Of a stretch of 54,842 nt of DNA, positions 34,590-44,494 are shown in pieces. Every line of letters begins with the position of its first letter. Within the stretch, counting starts at the first letter, position 1. The stretch lies in assembly GCA_030041985.1 (NCBI GenBank), contig JASIAM010000069.1:1-54842 (forward strand). The letters run 5' to 3'. Source of the DNA: Bryobacteraceae bacterium (GTDB lineage Bacteria > Acidobacteriota > Terriglobia > Bryobacterales > Bryobacteraceae). The notes under the pieces were generated by a model. The model was given only the letters and a program-made list of their open reading frames with translations. It had not been told where the DNA came from and searched no databases. Both the position numbers and the translations under genes were made by a program.

Positions 34590-34913
34590 TTACTGCGGCT
34601 TTTCGGACTTATCGTCTGCCGAGACATCGGGAAAGTTGAGGCGCTTTTCGAGCTCGGTGAGCCGGGCTTCCAGTGCGCTGATGCGGGCCATGAGCGCGGT
34701 TTGGTTAGCCTCAAGCTGCACGGCGCGAAGCTGCTGCGACTCGGCGAGGCTGTAAAAGGCTTTGGCCAGCAGTTCCGCCGTATCGTGGACGGCTTTCATG
34801 AGGCGCTCCTCCAGGTTCAGCAGGTCGCCTCGGATGGTATCCAGAATGCGCTCCTCAAGCTCTTTGAGGTCGCCTTTCGTGGGTTGCGAACTCCGGTCGA
34901 TTCCGTTCTTCAT
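34590..34913 (-). CDS. Small coiled-coil protein of unknown function
   Basis: This 107-residue, highly charged protein has two heptad-like stretches: KGDLKELEERILDTIRGDLL with NLEERLMKAV, and ANQTALMARISALEARLTEL. There is no signal or membrane segment. It probably forms a coiled coil; no function is known to me. It lies between holA (convergent) and the MsbA-type exporter (divergent), sharing a ~100-base upstream region with the latter. ATG 34913 has GCGGAAATG before it, a weak site. Confidence 0.65.
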   Translation of the reverse strand: MKNGIDRSSQPTKGDLKELEERILDTIRGDLLNLEERLMKAVHDTAELLAKAFYSLAESQQLRAVQLEANQTALMARISALEARLTELEKRLNFPDVSADDKSEKPQ

Positions 34914-35012
34914 TTCCGCCTCGAATTAGAGTCTACCAGACACCAGGGCGTGTGAACCGGCCAAGCCAAGCCCTGTCCCGCCGCTGCTACTCTGTAGGGG
35001 AAGGCTAAAGCT

Positions 35013-36899
35013 GTGACACCCTCAAAGCCTAAGAAATCCACGACGGAACAATTGCGCGGCGCGCTGCCGCTGCTATTGGAACTGGTGCGCCCGCGCCGGG
35101 GTTTGCTGGTGTTCGGAATGCTGCTCATGGTCATCAACCGGGGAGCGGGACTGGTGACACCCACGTCGGTTAAATTCCTGGTGGACGACGTCATCGGCAA
35201 GCGCCATGTGCAATTGCTGACGCCGCTGGTGCTGGCGGTGTTTGCGGCCACCGTCATTCAGGGCATCACCTCGTTCACCCTCACGCAACTGCTTTCGAAA
35301 GAAGGCCAGCGGCTGATCGCCGAGCTGCGGCGCAGGGTGCAGGAGCACGTGGGCCGGCTCTCGGTGGCCTACTACGACGCCACCAAGAGCGGGATGCTGG
35401 TGACGCGTATTATGAACGACGTGGAGGGCGTGAGAAACCTGGTCGGCACGGGCCTGGTGGAATTCGTGGGCGGCATGCTCACGGCACTGTTTTCCTTCTT
35501 CTTCCTGCTGCACATCAGCGTGCTGCTCACCCTATCCGCGCTGCTGTTCATGGCTGTCTTCGGGTTGACGCTGAATCGCGCTTTCGGACACATTCGTCCG
35601 ATTTTCCGCGAGCGCTCCAAGATCACTTCCGAAGTGGCGGGGCGGCTGACAGAGTCGCTGGCGGGGGTGCGGGTGGTGAAGGGATACCACGCCGAAGAAC
35701 AGGAAGCGCGCGTATTTGCGGGCGGCGTGCAGAGGCTGCTCGATAACGTGATGCGCTCGCTCACCGCCATGTCGCTGATGAGTCTTTCCGCCACGCTGCT
35801 GATGGGTTGCGTATGGGCCGCGATCATGTTTCTGGGCGCGCGCGAAATTTTTTCGGGCGCCATGACACTGGGTGACATGATGAGTTTCACGGCGTTTCTG
35901 GCGTTTTTGATCGCCCCCACATTTCAGGTGGTGGGGATCGGCACCCAATTGACCGAGGCGATGGCCGGTCTCGACCGCACACAGGAAGTGTTGCACGAGA
36001 AGCCCGAGGATCAGGAGCCGCGGCGCAAAGTGCTCATGGGACCGGTGAAGGGATTCGTGGATTTCGAGAACGTCAGCTTCGCCTACTCTGCCGGGAAACC
36101 GGTGCTGCACGAGATCAGCTTTGCGGCCGGACCGGGCACGGTGACTGCGCTGGTGGGGCCATCGGGATCGGGCAAGTCGACTATCATCAGCCTGCTTGCG
36201 GCCTTTCATGAGCCTTTCGCAGGCACGATATTCGTGGATGGCATCGACCTGACCACTGTGCGGCTGGATTCGTTCCGTACGCAGCTTGGCGTGGTGCTGC
36301 AGGACACCTTCCTGTTCGATGGAAGCATCCGCGAGAACGTCGCTTTTTCGCGCCCGGATGCGACCGAAGAGGAGGTCCTGGAGGCCTGCCGCATCGCCCA
36401 CGTGCACGAGTTTGCCGAACGCTTGCCGCAGAAATATGACACGATCGTGGGAGAGCGCGGCGTCCGGCTTTCCGGCGGGCAGCGGCAACGCATTTCCATT
36501 GCGCGCGCGATCCTGGCGAACCCACGCATTCTCATTCTGGATGAGGCCACTTCGAGCCTTGATTCCGAATCCGAACAGGCCATTCAGGCGGGCTTGGCGT
36601 ACCTCATGGAGGGCCGCACGACGTTCGTGATTGCTCACCGCCTCTCGACCATTCGCAGGGCCGATCAGATCCTGGTGGTGGAAGATGGCCGCATCTGCGA
36701 GCGCGGCACGCACGATTCGCTGTACGCGCTGAGCGGCCGCTACTACGACCTCTACACGCGCCAGCATGGTCTCGATGCCAACCTCTTTCTCGCTCCGGGC
36801 GAAGGCGACCAGGAGTCCGATGAGCGCAAACGGCCGATTGCCCTGCGCGGAGCGGCGGCTCCATCGGCAGCTTCGTTTTTGCGCGGCGGGGTAGCGTGA
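35013..36899 (+). CDS. MsbA-type ABC exporter (lipid/lipid A flippase family)
   Basis: This 628-residue half-transporter has six TM helices (~25-320), among them LLVFGMLLMVINRGAGLV. The nucleotide-binding domain (~350-585) has Walker A GPSGSGKST, Q-loop VVLQDTFLFDGSIREN, signature LSGGQRQRISIARAI, Walker B ILILDEATSSLDSES and switch His AHRLS. It works as a homodimer in the inner membrane. MsbA relatives flip lipid A core or other lipids; proximity to lptE and pssA fits, but a drug exporter cannot be excluded. GTG 35013 follows AAGG. The C-terminal ~50 residues are a polar extension (APGEGDQESDERKR). Confidence 0.88.
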   Translation: MTPSKPKKSTTEQLRGALPLLLELVRPRRGLLVFGMLLMVINRGAGLVTPTSVKFLVDDVIGKRHVQLLTPLVLAVFAATVIQGITSFTLTQLLSKEGQRLIAELRRRVQEHVGRLSVAYYDATKSGMLVTRIMNDVEGVRNLVGTGLVEFVGGMLTALFSFFFLLHISVLLTLSALLFMAVFGLTLNRAFGHIRPIFRERSKITSEVAGRLTESLAGVRVVKGYHAEEQEARVFAGGVQRLLDNVMRSLTAMSLMSLSATLLMGCVWAAIMFLGAREIFSGAMTLGDMMSFTAFLAFLIAPTFQVVGIGTQLTEAMAGLDRTQEVLHEKPEDQEPRRKVLMGPVKGFVDFENVSFAYSAGKPVLHEISFAAGPGTVTALVGPSGSGKSTIISLLAAFHEPFAGTIFVDGIDLTTVRLDSFRTQLGVVLQDTFLFDGSIRENVAFSRPDATEEEVLEACRIAHVHEFAERLPQKYDTIVGERGVRLSGGQRQRISIARAILANPRILILDEATSSLDSESEQAIQAGLAYLMEGRTTFVIAHRLSTIRRADQILVVEDGRICERGTHDSLYALSGRYYDLYTRQHGLDANLFLAPGEGDQESDERKRPIALRGAAAPSAASFLRGGVA

Positions 36900-36949
36900 A
36901 GGCGCGTGATCGTTCGGACTACGGCTACAACGCCGACACGGCCAGAGTA

Positions 36950-36999
36950 GCGGCCTCTCCTTAAAGGCCGCGGCTCGGAACACGATGAACGGAGCCGCG
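36950..36999. terminator. Two adjoining perfect hairpins after the ABC exporter
   Basis: GCGGCCT (36950-36956) pairs with AGGCCGC (36965-36971). CGCGGCTC (36969-36976) pairs with GAGCCGCG (36992-36999). The two stems overlap by three bases, so they would compete. They lie between convergent genes and could end transcription from both sides; a repeat element is the alternative. Confidence 0.45.
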
Positions 37000-37017
37000 A
37001 CCGAGGGAGCGATTACC

Positions 37018-37368
37018 TTAGCGGATCTCGATGGATTCTACCTTTAAGGTCGAGCCTTGTAGAGTTCCCTTGACTGTCGCAACGACCGGGTCGCCTTTGG
37101 AAGCGGCATTGGGGTCGGCAGAGCGGTCCGCGCGGTTCTTCAATGCAGCAGCCGCTTTGGAATTTCCGTCGTCGTCCAGTTTTACGACCTTTCCCTGGTT
37201 ATCCACCAGGCCGAACGACATACTGGAAGAGTTGGGCTGACAGGTGGCAATTGTGGGCTGGGGTTTCCCCAGGCAAGAAATGTCGATCAGGGCACCGGAA
37301 AAAGTATCCGCGAAGGCGGATACGGCAAACAAAATCGCGAACGTGGTGAGTGTCACTATGCTTCGCAT
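37018..37368 (-). CDS. Small exported protein of unknown function
   Basis: This 116-residue protein has a signal peptide (MRSIVTLTTFAILFAVSAFA). The start at 37368 has AAGGAA before it; the frame is open to 37461, but that would hide the signal. The mature part begins DTFSGALIDISCLGKPQPTI, with two Cys, and ends in a small beta pattern (VVATVKGTLQGSTLKVESIE). Short exported proteins with a 'F.G.L.D..C' start are common in Acidobacteriota; their function is unknown to me. It stands alone, facing the ABC exporter. Confidence 0.7.
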   Translation of the reverse strand: MRSIVTLTTFAILFAVSAFADTFSGALIDISCLGKPQPTIATCQPNSSSMSFGLVDNQGKVVKLDDDGNSKAAAALKNRADRSADPNAASKGDPVVATVKGTLQGSTLKVESIEIR

Positions 37369-37600
37369 TCGTATCGTTCCTTTCAAAATGGAATTTTCGA
37401 AGCTGGCGCGCGTTCGTTGTTGGGTCGAGGGGAGCAGTCTGCATTCCACTCCTAGAAACATAACCAGTTGTTTGGAAGGCCTCGCGAATGTTTGAGCGAA
37501 CGCATCCGCGGGCGGTGTAAAAGGTGCACTCGCAATGACTCAGGGAAGCTGTAATCCTGAACCTCAAAAATCACTGGACAACGGCCACGTCCTCATGATG

Positions 37601-37633
37601 TAATAATTATTCACGCTGGTGAATAAACATTCA
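37601..37633 (+). promoter_or_regulatory. Probable ArgR boxes at the argF start
   Basis: TGAATAAACATTCA (37620-37633) fits the core of the known ARG box (TGAAT-4-ATTCA). It ends two bases before the argF ATG. A weaker half-matching copy, TAATAATTATTCA, lies at 37601-37613. The paired layout is typical for ArgR hexamer binding. Since argR is the last gene of the same run, arginine-dependent self-repression is likely. Confidence 0.7.
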
Positions 37634-37635
37634 GG

Positions 37636-38592
37636 ATGACGACTACGGTGCCCTCCCGACCTGCTGCCAACCCGATCCTTAAAACCAGCGGGCCGGACCT
37701 TCTCCGCGACCTGGATTTGACGGATGACGAGCTCGGGTACCTGCTCGAATTGGCCGCTGACGTGAAGCGTTTTCCGAGTGACTACGCGCAGGCGCTGCGA
37801 GGCAAGTCAATCGCTCTGCTATTTGAGAAACCGTCGCTGCGCACGCGCCTCACTTTTGAGCTGGCAGCCAAGCAGCTTGGCGGGAACTCGGTATTTTGCG
37901 AGGGTCCGGTGGGTGGGCGCGAGCCACTGAAAGATGTGGCCCGCAACGTGGATCGCTGGGTGAATGGCATCGTGGCGCGCGTGTTTTCGCACGATACAGT
38001 AGAGGAACTGGCGCGCTGGTCGTCGGCGCCGGTAATTAATGCGCTCAGCGATATGTACCATCCCTGCCAGGCGCTGGCCGATGTGCAGACCATCCGGGAA
38101 CGTTTCGGCGCGCAGGAAAAAGTGAAAGTAGCCTTTATCGGGGATGGCAACAACGTGGCGCATTCGCTCATGATCACTGCCGTGCGGCTGGGGATGAATT
38201 TTACGCTCGGATGCCCGCAGGGGTTCTTGCCGAATCCCGAAGTGGTCGTTCAGGCCGAGGGCTTAGCGTCGCTTTCGGGCGCCGCGCTCGCCATCACTCA
38301 CGATCCGCGCGCAGCCGCCGAAGGGGCGCACGCCATTTACACGGACGTATGGGTCAGCATGGGCCAGGAGCGGGAAACCGCGCGGCGCAAGAAGGCGTTT
38401 CAGCCTTTCCAGGTGAATGAGGAGTTGTTTGCGCTGGCGCGGCCGGATGCAATCTTTCTGCATTGCCTGCCCGCGCGGCGCGGCGAAGAAGCGACCGACG
38501 CGGTGATGGAATCGGACCGCTCCGCCATTTTCGATCAGGCCGAAAACCGGCTGCACGCGCAAAAGGCGCTGCTGTTGATGATGCTTTCCTGA
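37636..38592 (+). CDS. argF: Ornithine carbamoyltransferase
   Basis: The product has 318 residues. It makes citrulline from ornithine and carbamoyl phosphate. The carbamoyl-phosphate motif is KPSLRTRLTFE (SxRTR); others are MYHPCQALADVQTI (HPxQ), IGDGNNVAHSL and the ornithine-site FLHCLPARRGEE (HCLP). It has about 20 more N-terminal residues than usual. There is no clear ribosome site at ATG 37636, and an ArgR-box-like dyad ends two bases before it, so the transcript may have a very short or no leader. It is the first gene of argF-argG-argH-argR. Confidence 0.93.
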   Translation: MTTTVPSRPAANPILKTSGPDLLRDLDLTDDELGYLLELAADVKRFPSDYAQALRGKSIALLFEKPSLRTRLTFELAAKQLGGNSVFCEGPVGGREPLKDVARNVDRWVNGIVARVFSHDTVEELARWSSAPVINALSDMYHPCQALADVQTIRERFGAQEKVKVAFIGDGNNVAHSLMITAVRLGMNFTLGCPQGFLPNPEVVVQAEGLASLSGAALAITHDPRAAAEGAHAIYTDVWVSMGQERETARRKKAFQPFQVNEELFALARPDAIFLHCLPARRGEEATDAVMESDRSAIFDQAENRLHAQKALLLMMLS

Positions 38593-38623
38593 GCCGCCGC
38601 CCTAAGGAGCGGTGAACGAATTT

Positions 38624-39849
<1,226 letters not shown>

Positions 39850-39853
<4 letters not shown>

Positions 39854-41232
39854 AACTCTGGGGAGGCCGCTTCGAGACCGGTCCATCGGAAGTATTCGAG
39901 CGCTTTTCCGGCTCGCTCGATTTCGATCGCCGTTTGCTTGATGCGGATATTCGCGGATCGCAGGCCTTCGCGCGCGCGCTCGAGCGGGCGGGCATTCTCA
40001 CGGCGCAAGAACTCGGCCAAATCGTGAGCGCGTTTGACGCGATCCGCGCCGAGGCCGCCCAGCCCGGCTTCTTCGAAAACGCCACCGATGAAGACGTGCA
40101 TACGCTGGTGATCCGCAAGTTGAAGGAGCGCGCCGGACCGGTGGCGGACAAAATCCATACCGGGCGCAGCCGCAATGAGCAGGTTTCACTCGATACACGG
40201 CTGTGGTTGCGCGAGGAGTGCGACCGCTTGCGCGGGCTGCTCGCCGCGCTCATGGGCGCGCTCCTCGACCTTGCGGAAAAATATCCGGACGCCGTAATTC
40301 CCGGCTACACACACCTGCGCCGCGCGCAGGCCGTTTTGTGGCCGCACTACCTGCTCGCGTATTTTGAAATGTTCGCCCGCGACGCCCAGCGATTCGGCGA
40401 AGTGAAGTGCCACGCCGATCAGTTGCCGCTCGGCTCGGGCGCGCTCGCGGGCAGCGGTTTTCCTTTCGATCGCGAGGCGATCGCGCAGGACCTAGGCTTC
40501 GCATCCGTCACACGGAACAGCATGGATGTCTCCGGCGACCGCGATTTTGCGCTCGATTTCCTCTACGCTTCTAGTGTCACCATGATCCACTTGAGCCGGC
40601 TCGCCGAAGACTGGATTCTGTATTCCAGTGAAGAGTTCGGCTGGCTGGATCTCTCCGATGGCGTCACGAGCGGCTCCAGTCTGATGCCCCAGAAAAAGAA
40701 TCCGGATTCGCTCGAGTTGATCCGCGGCAAGAGCGGGCGCGTGGTGGGCTGCCTGGTATCGCTGCTGGTCACCATTAAGGGGCTGCCGATGACCTACAAC
40801 CGCGATCTGCAGGAGGACAAAGTTCCGCTGTTTGATGCCGCCGATCAAACCGCGGGCTCGCTGGAAATGGCGCGCGTGGTAGTCGAGTCGGTGAAACTCC
40901 TACCGGCGCGGCCGGAAGCGGCTGTGAAGGAAAGCTGGGTCGTAGCGACGGATCTGGCGGAAGCGCTGGCCCGCAACGGCACTCCATTCCATGAAGCGCA
41001 CCAGATTGTGGGGAGGTTTGTATTGCAAAGTATTCAACAGGACAAGAAACCCTCTGCCTGGACCGCCGCCCAAATGCACGCTTTTGCGCCCGAGTTTACG
41101 CAGGATGTGGCGGAACTACTAGATCCCAAGCGCGGCCTGGAATCGCGGGCCGTTCCGGGAGGAACCGCGCCGGCGGCCGTTCGCGAGGCATTACGAAACG
41201 CCCGCCGAACGCTGGCGCGCATAAGTCAATGA
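39850..41232 (+). CDS. argH: Argininosuccinate lyase
   Basis: The product has 460 residues and is the last step of arginine synthesis, releasing fumarate. It starts KLWGGRFETGPSEVFERFSG as usual. It has HTGRSRNEQVSLDTRLWLRE, the Thr-His pair in PGYTHLRRAQAV, and the superfamily signature GSSLMPQKKNPDSLELIRGK. It overlaps argG (ATGA) and argR (ATGA), so translation of the cluster is coupled. No deviation from the family was seen. Confidence 0.95.
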
Positions 41233-41666
41233 GCAAGAACTACAGGCAAGGCCAAATTCTCAAACTGATTCGCAGCAAGCGCATCCTGACTCAAGACGAC
41301 TTGGCCGAGGAACTGCGCGCACAGGGTATTTCCGCCACTCAAGTAACACTCTCCCGCGACATTCGCGACCTTCGCCTGGTGAAAACCCGCGAAGGCTATC
41401 AGGAAATGGCGGAGGAAGAGAAAGGCCCGGAGTTCCCGCTGCTGGCCGCGGAGTTCGTTCTGGACGTGCGCACCGCGCAAAACCTGGTCGTGCTGAAAAC
41501 CGCGCCCGGCCACGCCAATTCCGTAGCGGTGGCGCTCGATCACGAGGAATGGCCCGAGGTGGTCGGCACCATTGCGGGAGACGACACCATCCTGGTGATC
41601 GCCCCCGACCGCGAAACCGCCGAGGTAATCCAGGAGAAGCTCATGGGGATTCTGGAGCAGGGCTGA
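41229..41666 (+). CDS. argR: Arginine repressor
   Basis: The product has 145 residues. The N-terminal winged helix contains GQILKLIRSKRILTQDDLAE, then GISATQVTLSRDIRDLRLVK. The C-terminal hexamer/arginine-binding domain contains AQNLVVLKTAPGHANSVAVA and GTIAGDDTILVIAPDRET (the GDDT arginine site). With bound arginine it should repress the operon through the boxes at argF. It overlaps argH by four bases and is the last gene of the cluster. Confidence 0.93.
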   Translation: MSKNYRQGQILKLIRSKRILTQDDLAEELRAQGISATQVTLSRDIRDLRLVKTREGYQEMAEEEKGPEFPLLAAEFVLDVRTAQNLVVLKTAPGHANSVAVALDHEEWPEVVGTIAGDDTILVIAPDRETAEVIQEKLMGILEQG

Positions 41667-41676
41667 GGGCCGCTGT

Positions 41677-41682
41677 TATAAT
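41677..41682 (+). promoter_or_regulatory. Probable -10 box for mdh
   Basis: A perfect TATAAT lies 38 bases before the mdh start and 11 after the argR stop. The -35 region is poor. It suggests mdh has its own promoter. Confidence 0.45.
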
Positions 41683-41719
41683 CTTCTTTCTCATTCCCCA
41701 TCGATAAGGAGCCTCTCTC

Positions 41720-42652
41720 TTGCGAAAGAAAGTGACGGTAGTGGGCGCCGGCAATGTGGGCGCCAATTGCGGATTGCGTATTGCGGAAAAAGAACTGGCC
41801 GACGTGGTGCTCGTAGACGTAATCGAAGGAGTGCCTCAGGGTAAGGGTCTCGACCTGGCGCAGTCCGGCCCCATCCAGGGTTATGACGTCTCTCTGACCG
41901 GCGCGAACGATTATGAGCCGACCGCCGGTTCTGATATCGCCATCATCACCGCGGGTTTTCCACGCAAGCCCGGCATGAGCCGCGACGACCTGCTCATGGC
42001 TAACTACGAAGTGGTGCGCGCGGCCACCGAGCAAATTGTCAAGTACTCGCCCAATTGCATTCTGATCGTGGTCACCAATCCGCTGGATGCCATGGCGCAA
42101 GCGGCTTACCGGGTGTCCAAATTTAGCAAGAACCGCGTGATCGGCATGGCGGGCGTGCTCGATAGCGCTCGCTTCCGTACCTTTATCGCCCAGGAGTTGC
42201 AGGTTTCCGTGGATAATGTCACGGCGGTAGTGATGGGCGGCCATGGCGATACCATGGTGCCGGTGGTGCGGCTAAGCAATGTCGCCGGCATTCCCCTCAA
42301 CGAATTGATGGACCAAGCCACCATCGACCGCATTGTCAACCGCACACGCAACGGCGGCGCGGAAATTGTGAAGTACCTCAAAACGGGCAGCGCGTATTAC
42401 GCGCCCTCAGCGGCCGCCGTGGAAATGGCCGAATCCATCCTGCGCGACAAGAAAAAGGTGCTCCCCTGCGCCGCCTATCTGGAAGGCGAATATGGCATCG
42501 ACGGCCTGTTCGTCGGCGTACCCGTAAAATTGGGCGCGCGCGGCATCGAACAAATCTACCAGGTAAAGCTGACTGCGGAAGAAAACGCCATGCTGCAAAA
42601 GAGCGCCGCCGCGGTGCAAGAACTGATTCACGTCATGAAGTCCAAAAGCTGA
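41720..42652 (+). CDS. mdh: Malate dehydrogenase (LDH-like type)
   Basis: The product has 310 residues. It has an N-terminal NAD loop [20 protein letters not shown], Asp for NAD in [20 protein letters not shown] and the substrate loop [15 protein letters not shown]. Arg at the position just after the PRKPGM loop fits malate rather than lactate. The catalytic His is in [20 protein letters not shown]. It interconverts malate and oxaloacetate. TTG 41720 is preceded by AAGGAG at nine bases. It probably stands as a single gene. Confidence 0.93.
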   Translation: MRKKVTVVGAGNVGANCGLRIAEKELADVVLVDVIEGVPQGKGLDLAQSGPIQGYDVSLTGANDYEPTAGSDIAIITAGFPRKPGMSRDDLLMANYEVVRAATEQIVKYSPNCILIVVTNPLDAMAQAAYRVSKFSKNRVIGMAGVLDSARFRTFIAQELQVSVDNVTAVVMGGHGDTMVPVVRLSNVAGIPLNELMDQATIDRIVNRTRNGGAEIVKYLKTGSAYYAPSAAAVEMAESILRDKKKVLPCAAYLEGEYGIDGLFVGVPVKLGARGIEQIYQVKLTAEENAMLQKSAAAVQELIHVMKSKS

Positions 42653-42752
42653 CCGCCCTTGGTCCCGGACGGCCGCCCACGGACCCTAACGCCCGGCATC
42701 TTGCCGCCCGCACCGGATTGGCGCTCTGGCGCGTCTAAATCTACAGGTACGC

Positions 42753-42758
42753 TATACT
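42753..42758 (+). promoter_or_regulatory. Probable -10 box for the C-terminal protease gene
   Basis: TATACT lies 24 bases before the ribosome start ATG 42782, with AAGGA (42766-42770) between them. No convincing -35 was found. Confidence 0.4.
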
Positions 42759-42781
42759 TGCAACTAAGGACGGTTTTGCCG

Positions 42782-44410
42782 ATGGCCTTGAAAGGGCGTT
42801 CGTTTTTCGTTTTTTCCCTGATCCTGTTAGGCAGCTCGGTAGTGGGTGGAATTTATGGCCCGCGCATCCAGGTGGCCGCCGCAGCCTCGCCCAGTGATGA
42901 GCTTTCTTCCGACGTGCAGAGCTTCACCAGAATCTATTCCCTGGTGGAGCAGAACTTCGCCGACCATGTGAACGCCGACAAAGCCATTTATAAAGGGGCC
43001 ATCCCGGGAATGCTGATGGTTCTTGATCCGCATTCCAATTTCTTCGATCCGAAAGAGTACCAAGCTTTACGCGATGACCAGCGCGGCCACTACTATGGCG
43101 TGGGCATGCTGGTAGGCCCGCGCGACGGCAAAACGATGGTGATGGCGCCGTTTCCCGGTTCCCCTGCTTACAGGGCAGGCATCCGTCCGGGTGACATTAT
43201 CGCGTATATCAATGACAAGCCGACCGACAACATGAATAGCACCGAGATCGCCGACCTGCTCAAGGGGCCGCGCGGTACGCAGGTGAAGATTGGTGTGGTG
43301 CGCGAGGGAGCTACCGAGCCAATCAGTTTCGTAGTAATCCGCGATGAGGTGAAGCGGCCCAGCGTGCCGGACGCCTTCTGGGTGAAGCCTGGCATCGCCT
43401 ATCTCAAGATTACGAGTTTTGGCGAAACCACCAGCCATGAGCTGGACGAGAACATGAAGCGGCTGGGCGAAAACAACATCAAGGGGCTGGTCCTCGATCT
43501 GCGTGGGAACCCCGGCGGGCTGCTGAATGAAGGCGTCGCGGTGGCGGATCACTTCCTGCAGAAAGGGCAAACCATTGTTTCCCATCGCGGCCGCAATTCG
43601 GTGGAGAAACCGTACATCGCCCGCGTGGGCAATCGGGGCCACGATTATCCCATTGTGGTTCTGGTGAATCGTTCTTCGGCTTCGGCGGCGGAAATTGTTT
43701 CGGGCGCGCTGCAGGACCATGATCGCGCCTGGATTTTGGGTGAAACCACCTTCGGCAAAGGATTGGTCCAAACAGTTTACCCGCTTTCGGAGAATACCGG
43801 CCTGGCGCTGACTACCGCTCACTTCTACACTCCCAGCGGCCGGCTGATTCAGCGCGATTACTCTCACCGTTCCTTCTACGACTACTACTTCCACAAGGAC
43901 GATAACGCCCGCAATCCCGCCGATGTGAAGATGACCGATTCCGGGCGCACAGTGTATGGTGGCGGCGGCATCACTCCCGACGAAAAATACGAAGTGCCGG
44001 TTCTCGATGCTTTCGAAACCAAACTGACACGCAAAAGCGCATTCTTCAATTTCACGCGCCACTATTTCGCTACGCACGATACCAGCCTGCCCAGAGGCTG
44101 GATGCCGGATGAAACCACCCTGAACGAATTCCACGACTATTTGTTGGACCAGCACTACGATTTCAAGGAAGCCGAATTCACGCTGGATCACGATTGGATG
44201 AAGCGCCAACTGGCGATCGAGATGTACATTACGGCGTTCAATAAGGACGAAAGCGACCGCATCATGGCGATGACAGATCCTGAAGTCCAGAAGGCCGTGG
44301 ATGCTATGCCCAGGGCGCGCGCGCTGCTCGAAACCGCCAAGAAGGTCCTCGCGCAGCGAATGATGAAGAGCGGGTCGCAGACGGCTGCCCTCAGTGGCGC
44401 AGGCCATTAA
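42782..44410 (+). CDS. Carboxyl-terminal processing protease (S41 family)
   Basis: The product has 542 residues from ATG 42782; the frame extends upstream, but this start exposes the signal anchor LKGRSFFVFSLILLGSSVVG. The PDZ domain (~95-190) contains YYGVGMLVGPRDGKTMV and SPAYRAGIRPGDIIAYINDK. The S41 core shows GLVLDLRGNPGGLLNEGVAV, the catalytic Ser in NRSSASAAEIVSGALQDH (~residue 300) and the Lys in GETTFGKGLVQTVYP (~325). CtpA/Prc proteases trim periplasmic proteins. The last ~150 residues form a helical C-terminal region. A hairpin follows the stop. Confidence 0.92.
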   Translation: MALKGRSFFVFSLILLGSSVVGGIYGPRIQVAAAASPSDELSSDVQSFTRIYSLVEQNFADHVNADKAIYKGAIPGMLMVLDPHSNFFDPKEYQALRDDQRGHYYGVGMLVGPRDGKTMVMAPFPGSPAYRAGIRPGDIIAYINDKPTDNMNSTEIADLLKGPRGTQVKIGVVREGATEPISFVVIRDEVKRPSVPDAFWVKPGIAYLKITSFGETTSHELDENMKRLGENNIKGLVLDLRGNPGGLLNEGVAVADHFLQKGQTIVSHRGRNSVEKPYIARVGNRGHDYPIVVLVNRSSASAAEIVSGALQDHDRAWILGETTFGKGLVQTVYPLSENTGLALTTAHFYTPSGRLIQRDYSHRSFYDYYFHKDDNARNPADVKMTDSGRTVYGGGGITPDEKYEVPVLDAFETKLTRKSAFFNFTRHYFATHDTSLPRGWMPDETTLNEFHDYLLDQHYDFKEAEFTLDHDWMKRQLAIEMYITAFNKDESDRIMAMTDPEVQKAVDAMPRARALLETAKKVLAQRMMKSGSQTAALSGAGH

Positions 44411-44421
44411 TCTGCCTGAGA

Positions 44422-44454
44422 GCGCACAGGACGCCGCGGCGTTCCGTTGTGCGC
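44422..44454 (+). terminator. Hairpin between the protease gene and guaA
   Basis: GCGCACA (44422-44428) pairs with TGTGCGC (44448-44454). Inside lies the perfect palindrome ACGCCGCGGCGT (44431-44442). GTTTACT follows. It starts 11 bases after the ctpA-like stop and is a plausible terminator, although the T-run is short. Confidence 0.5.
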
Positions 44455-44494
44455 GTTTACTAAGGAGCAGCGCCGCTGGCGGCGGCACAGGGGA

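Noticed and set aside
35532-36983. 483-codon frame antisense to the MsbA-type gene
   Set aside because: The sense strand has all ABC transporter motifs; the antisense product is His/Arg-rich with no domain.
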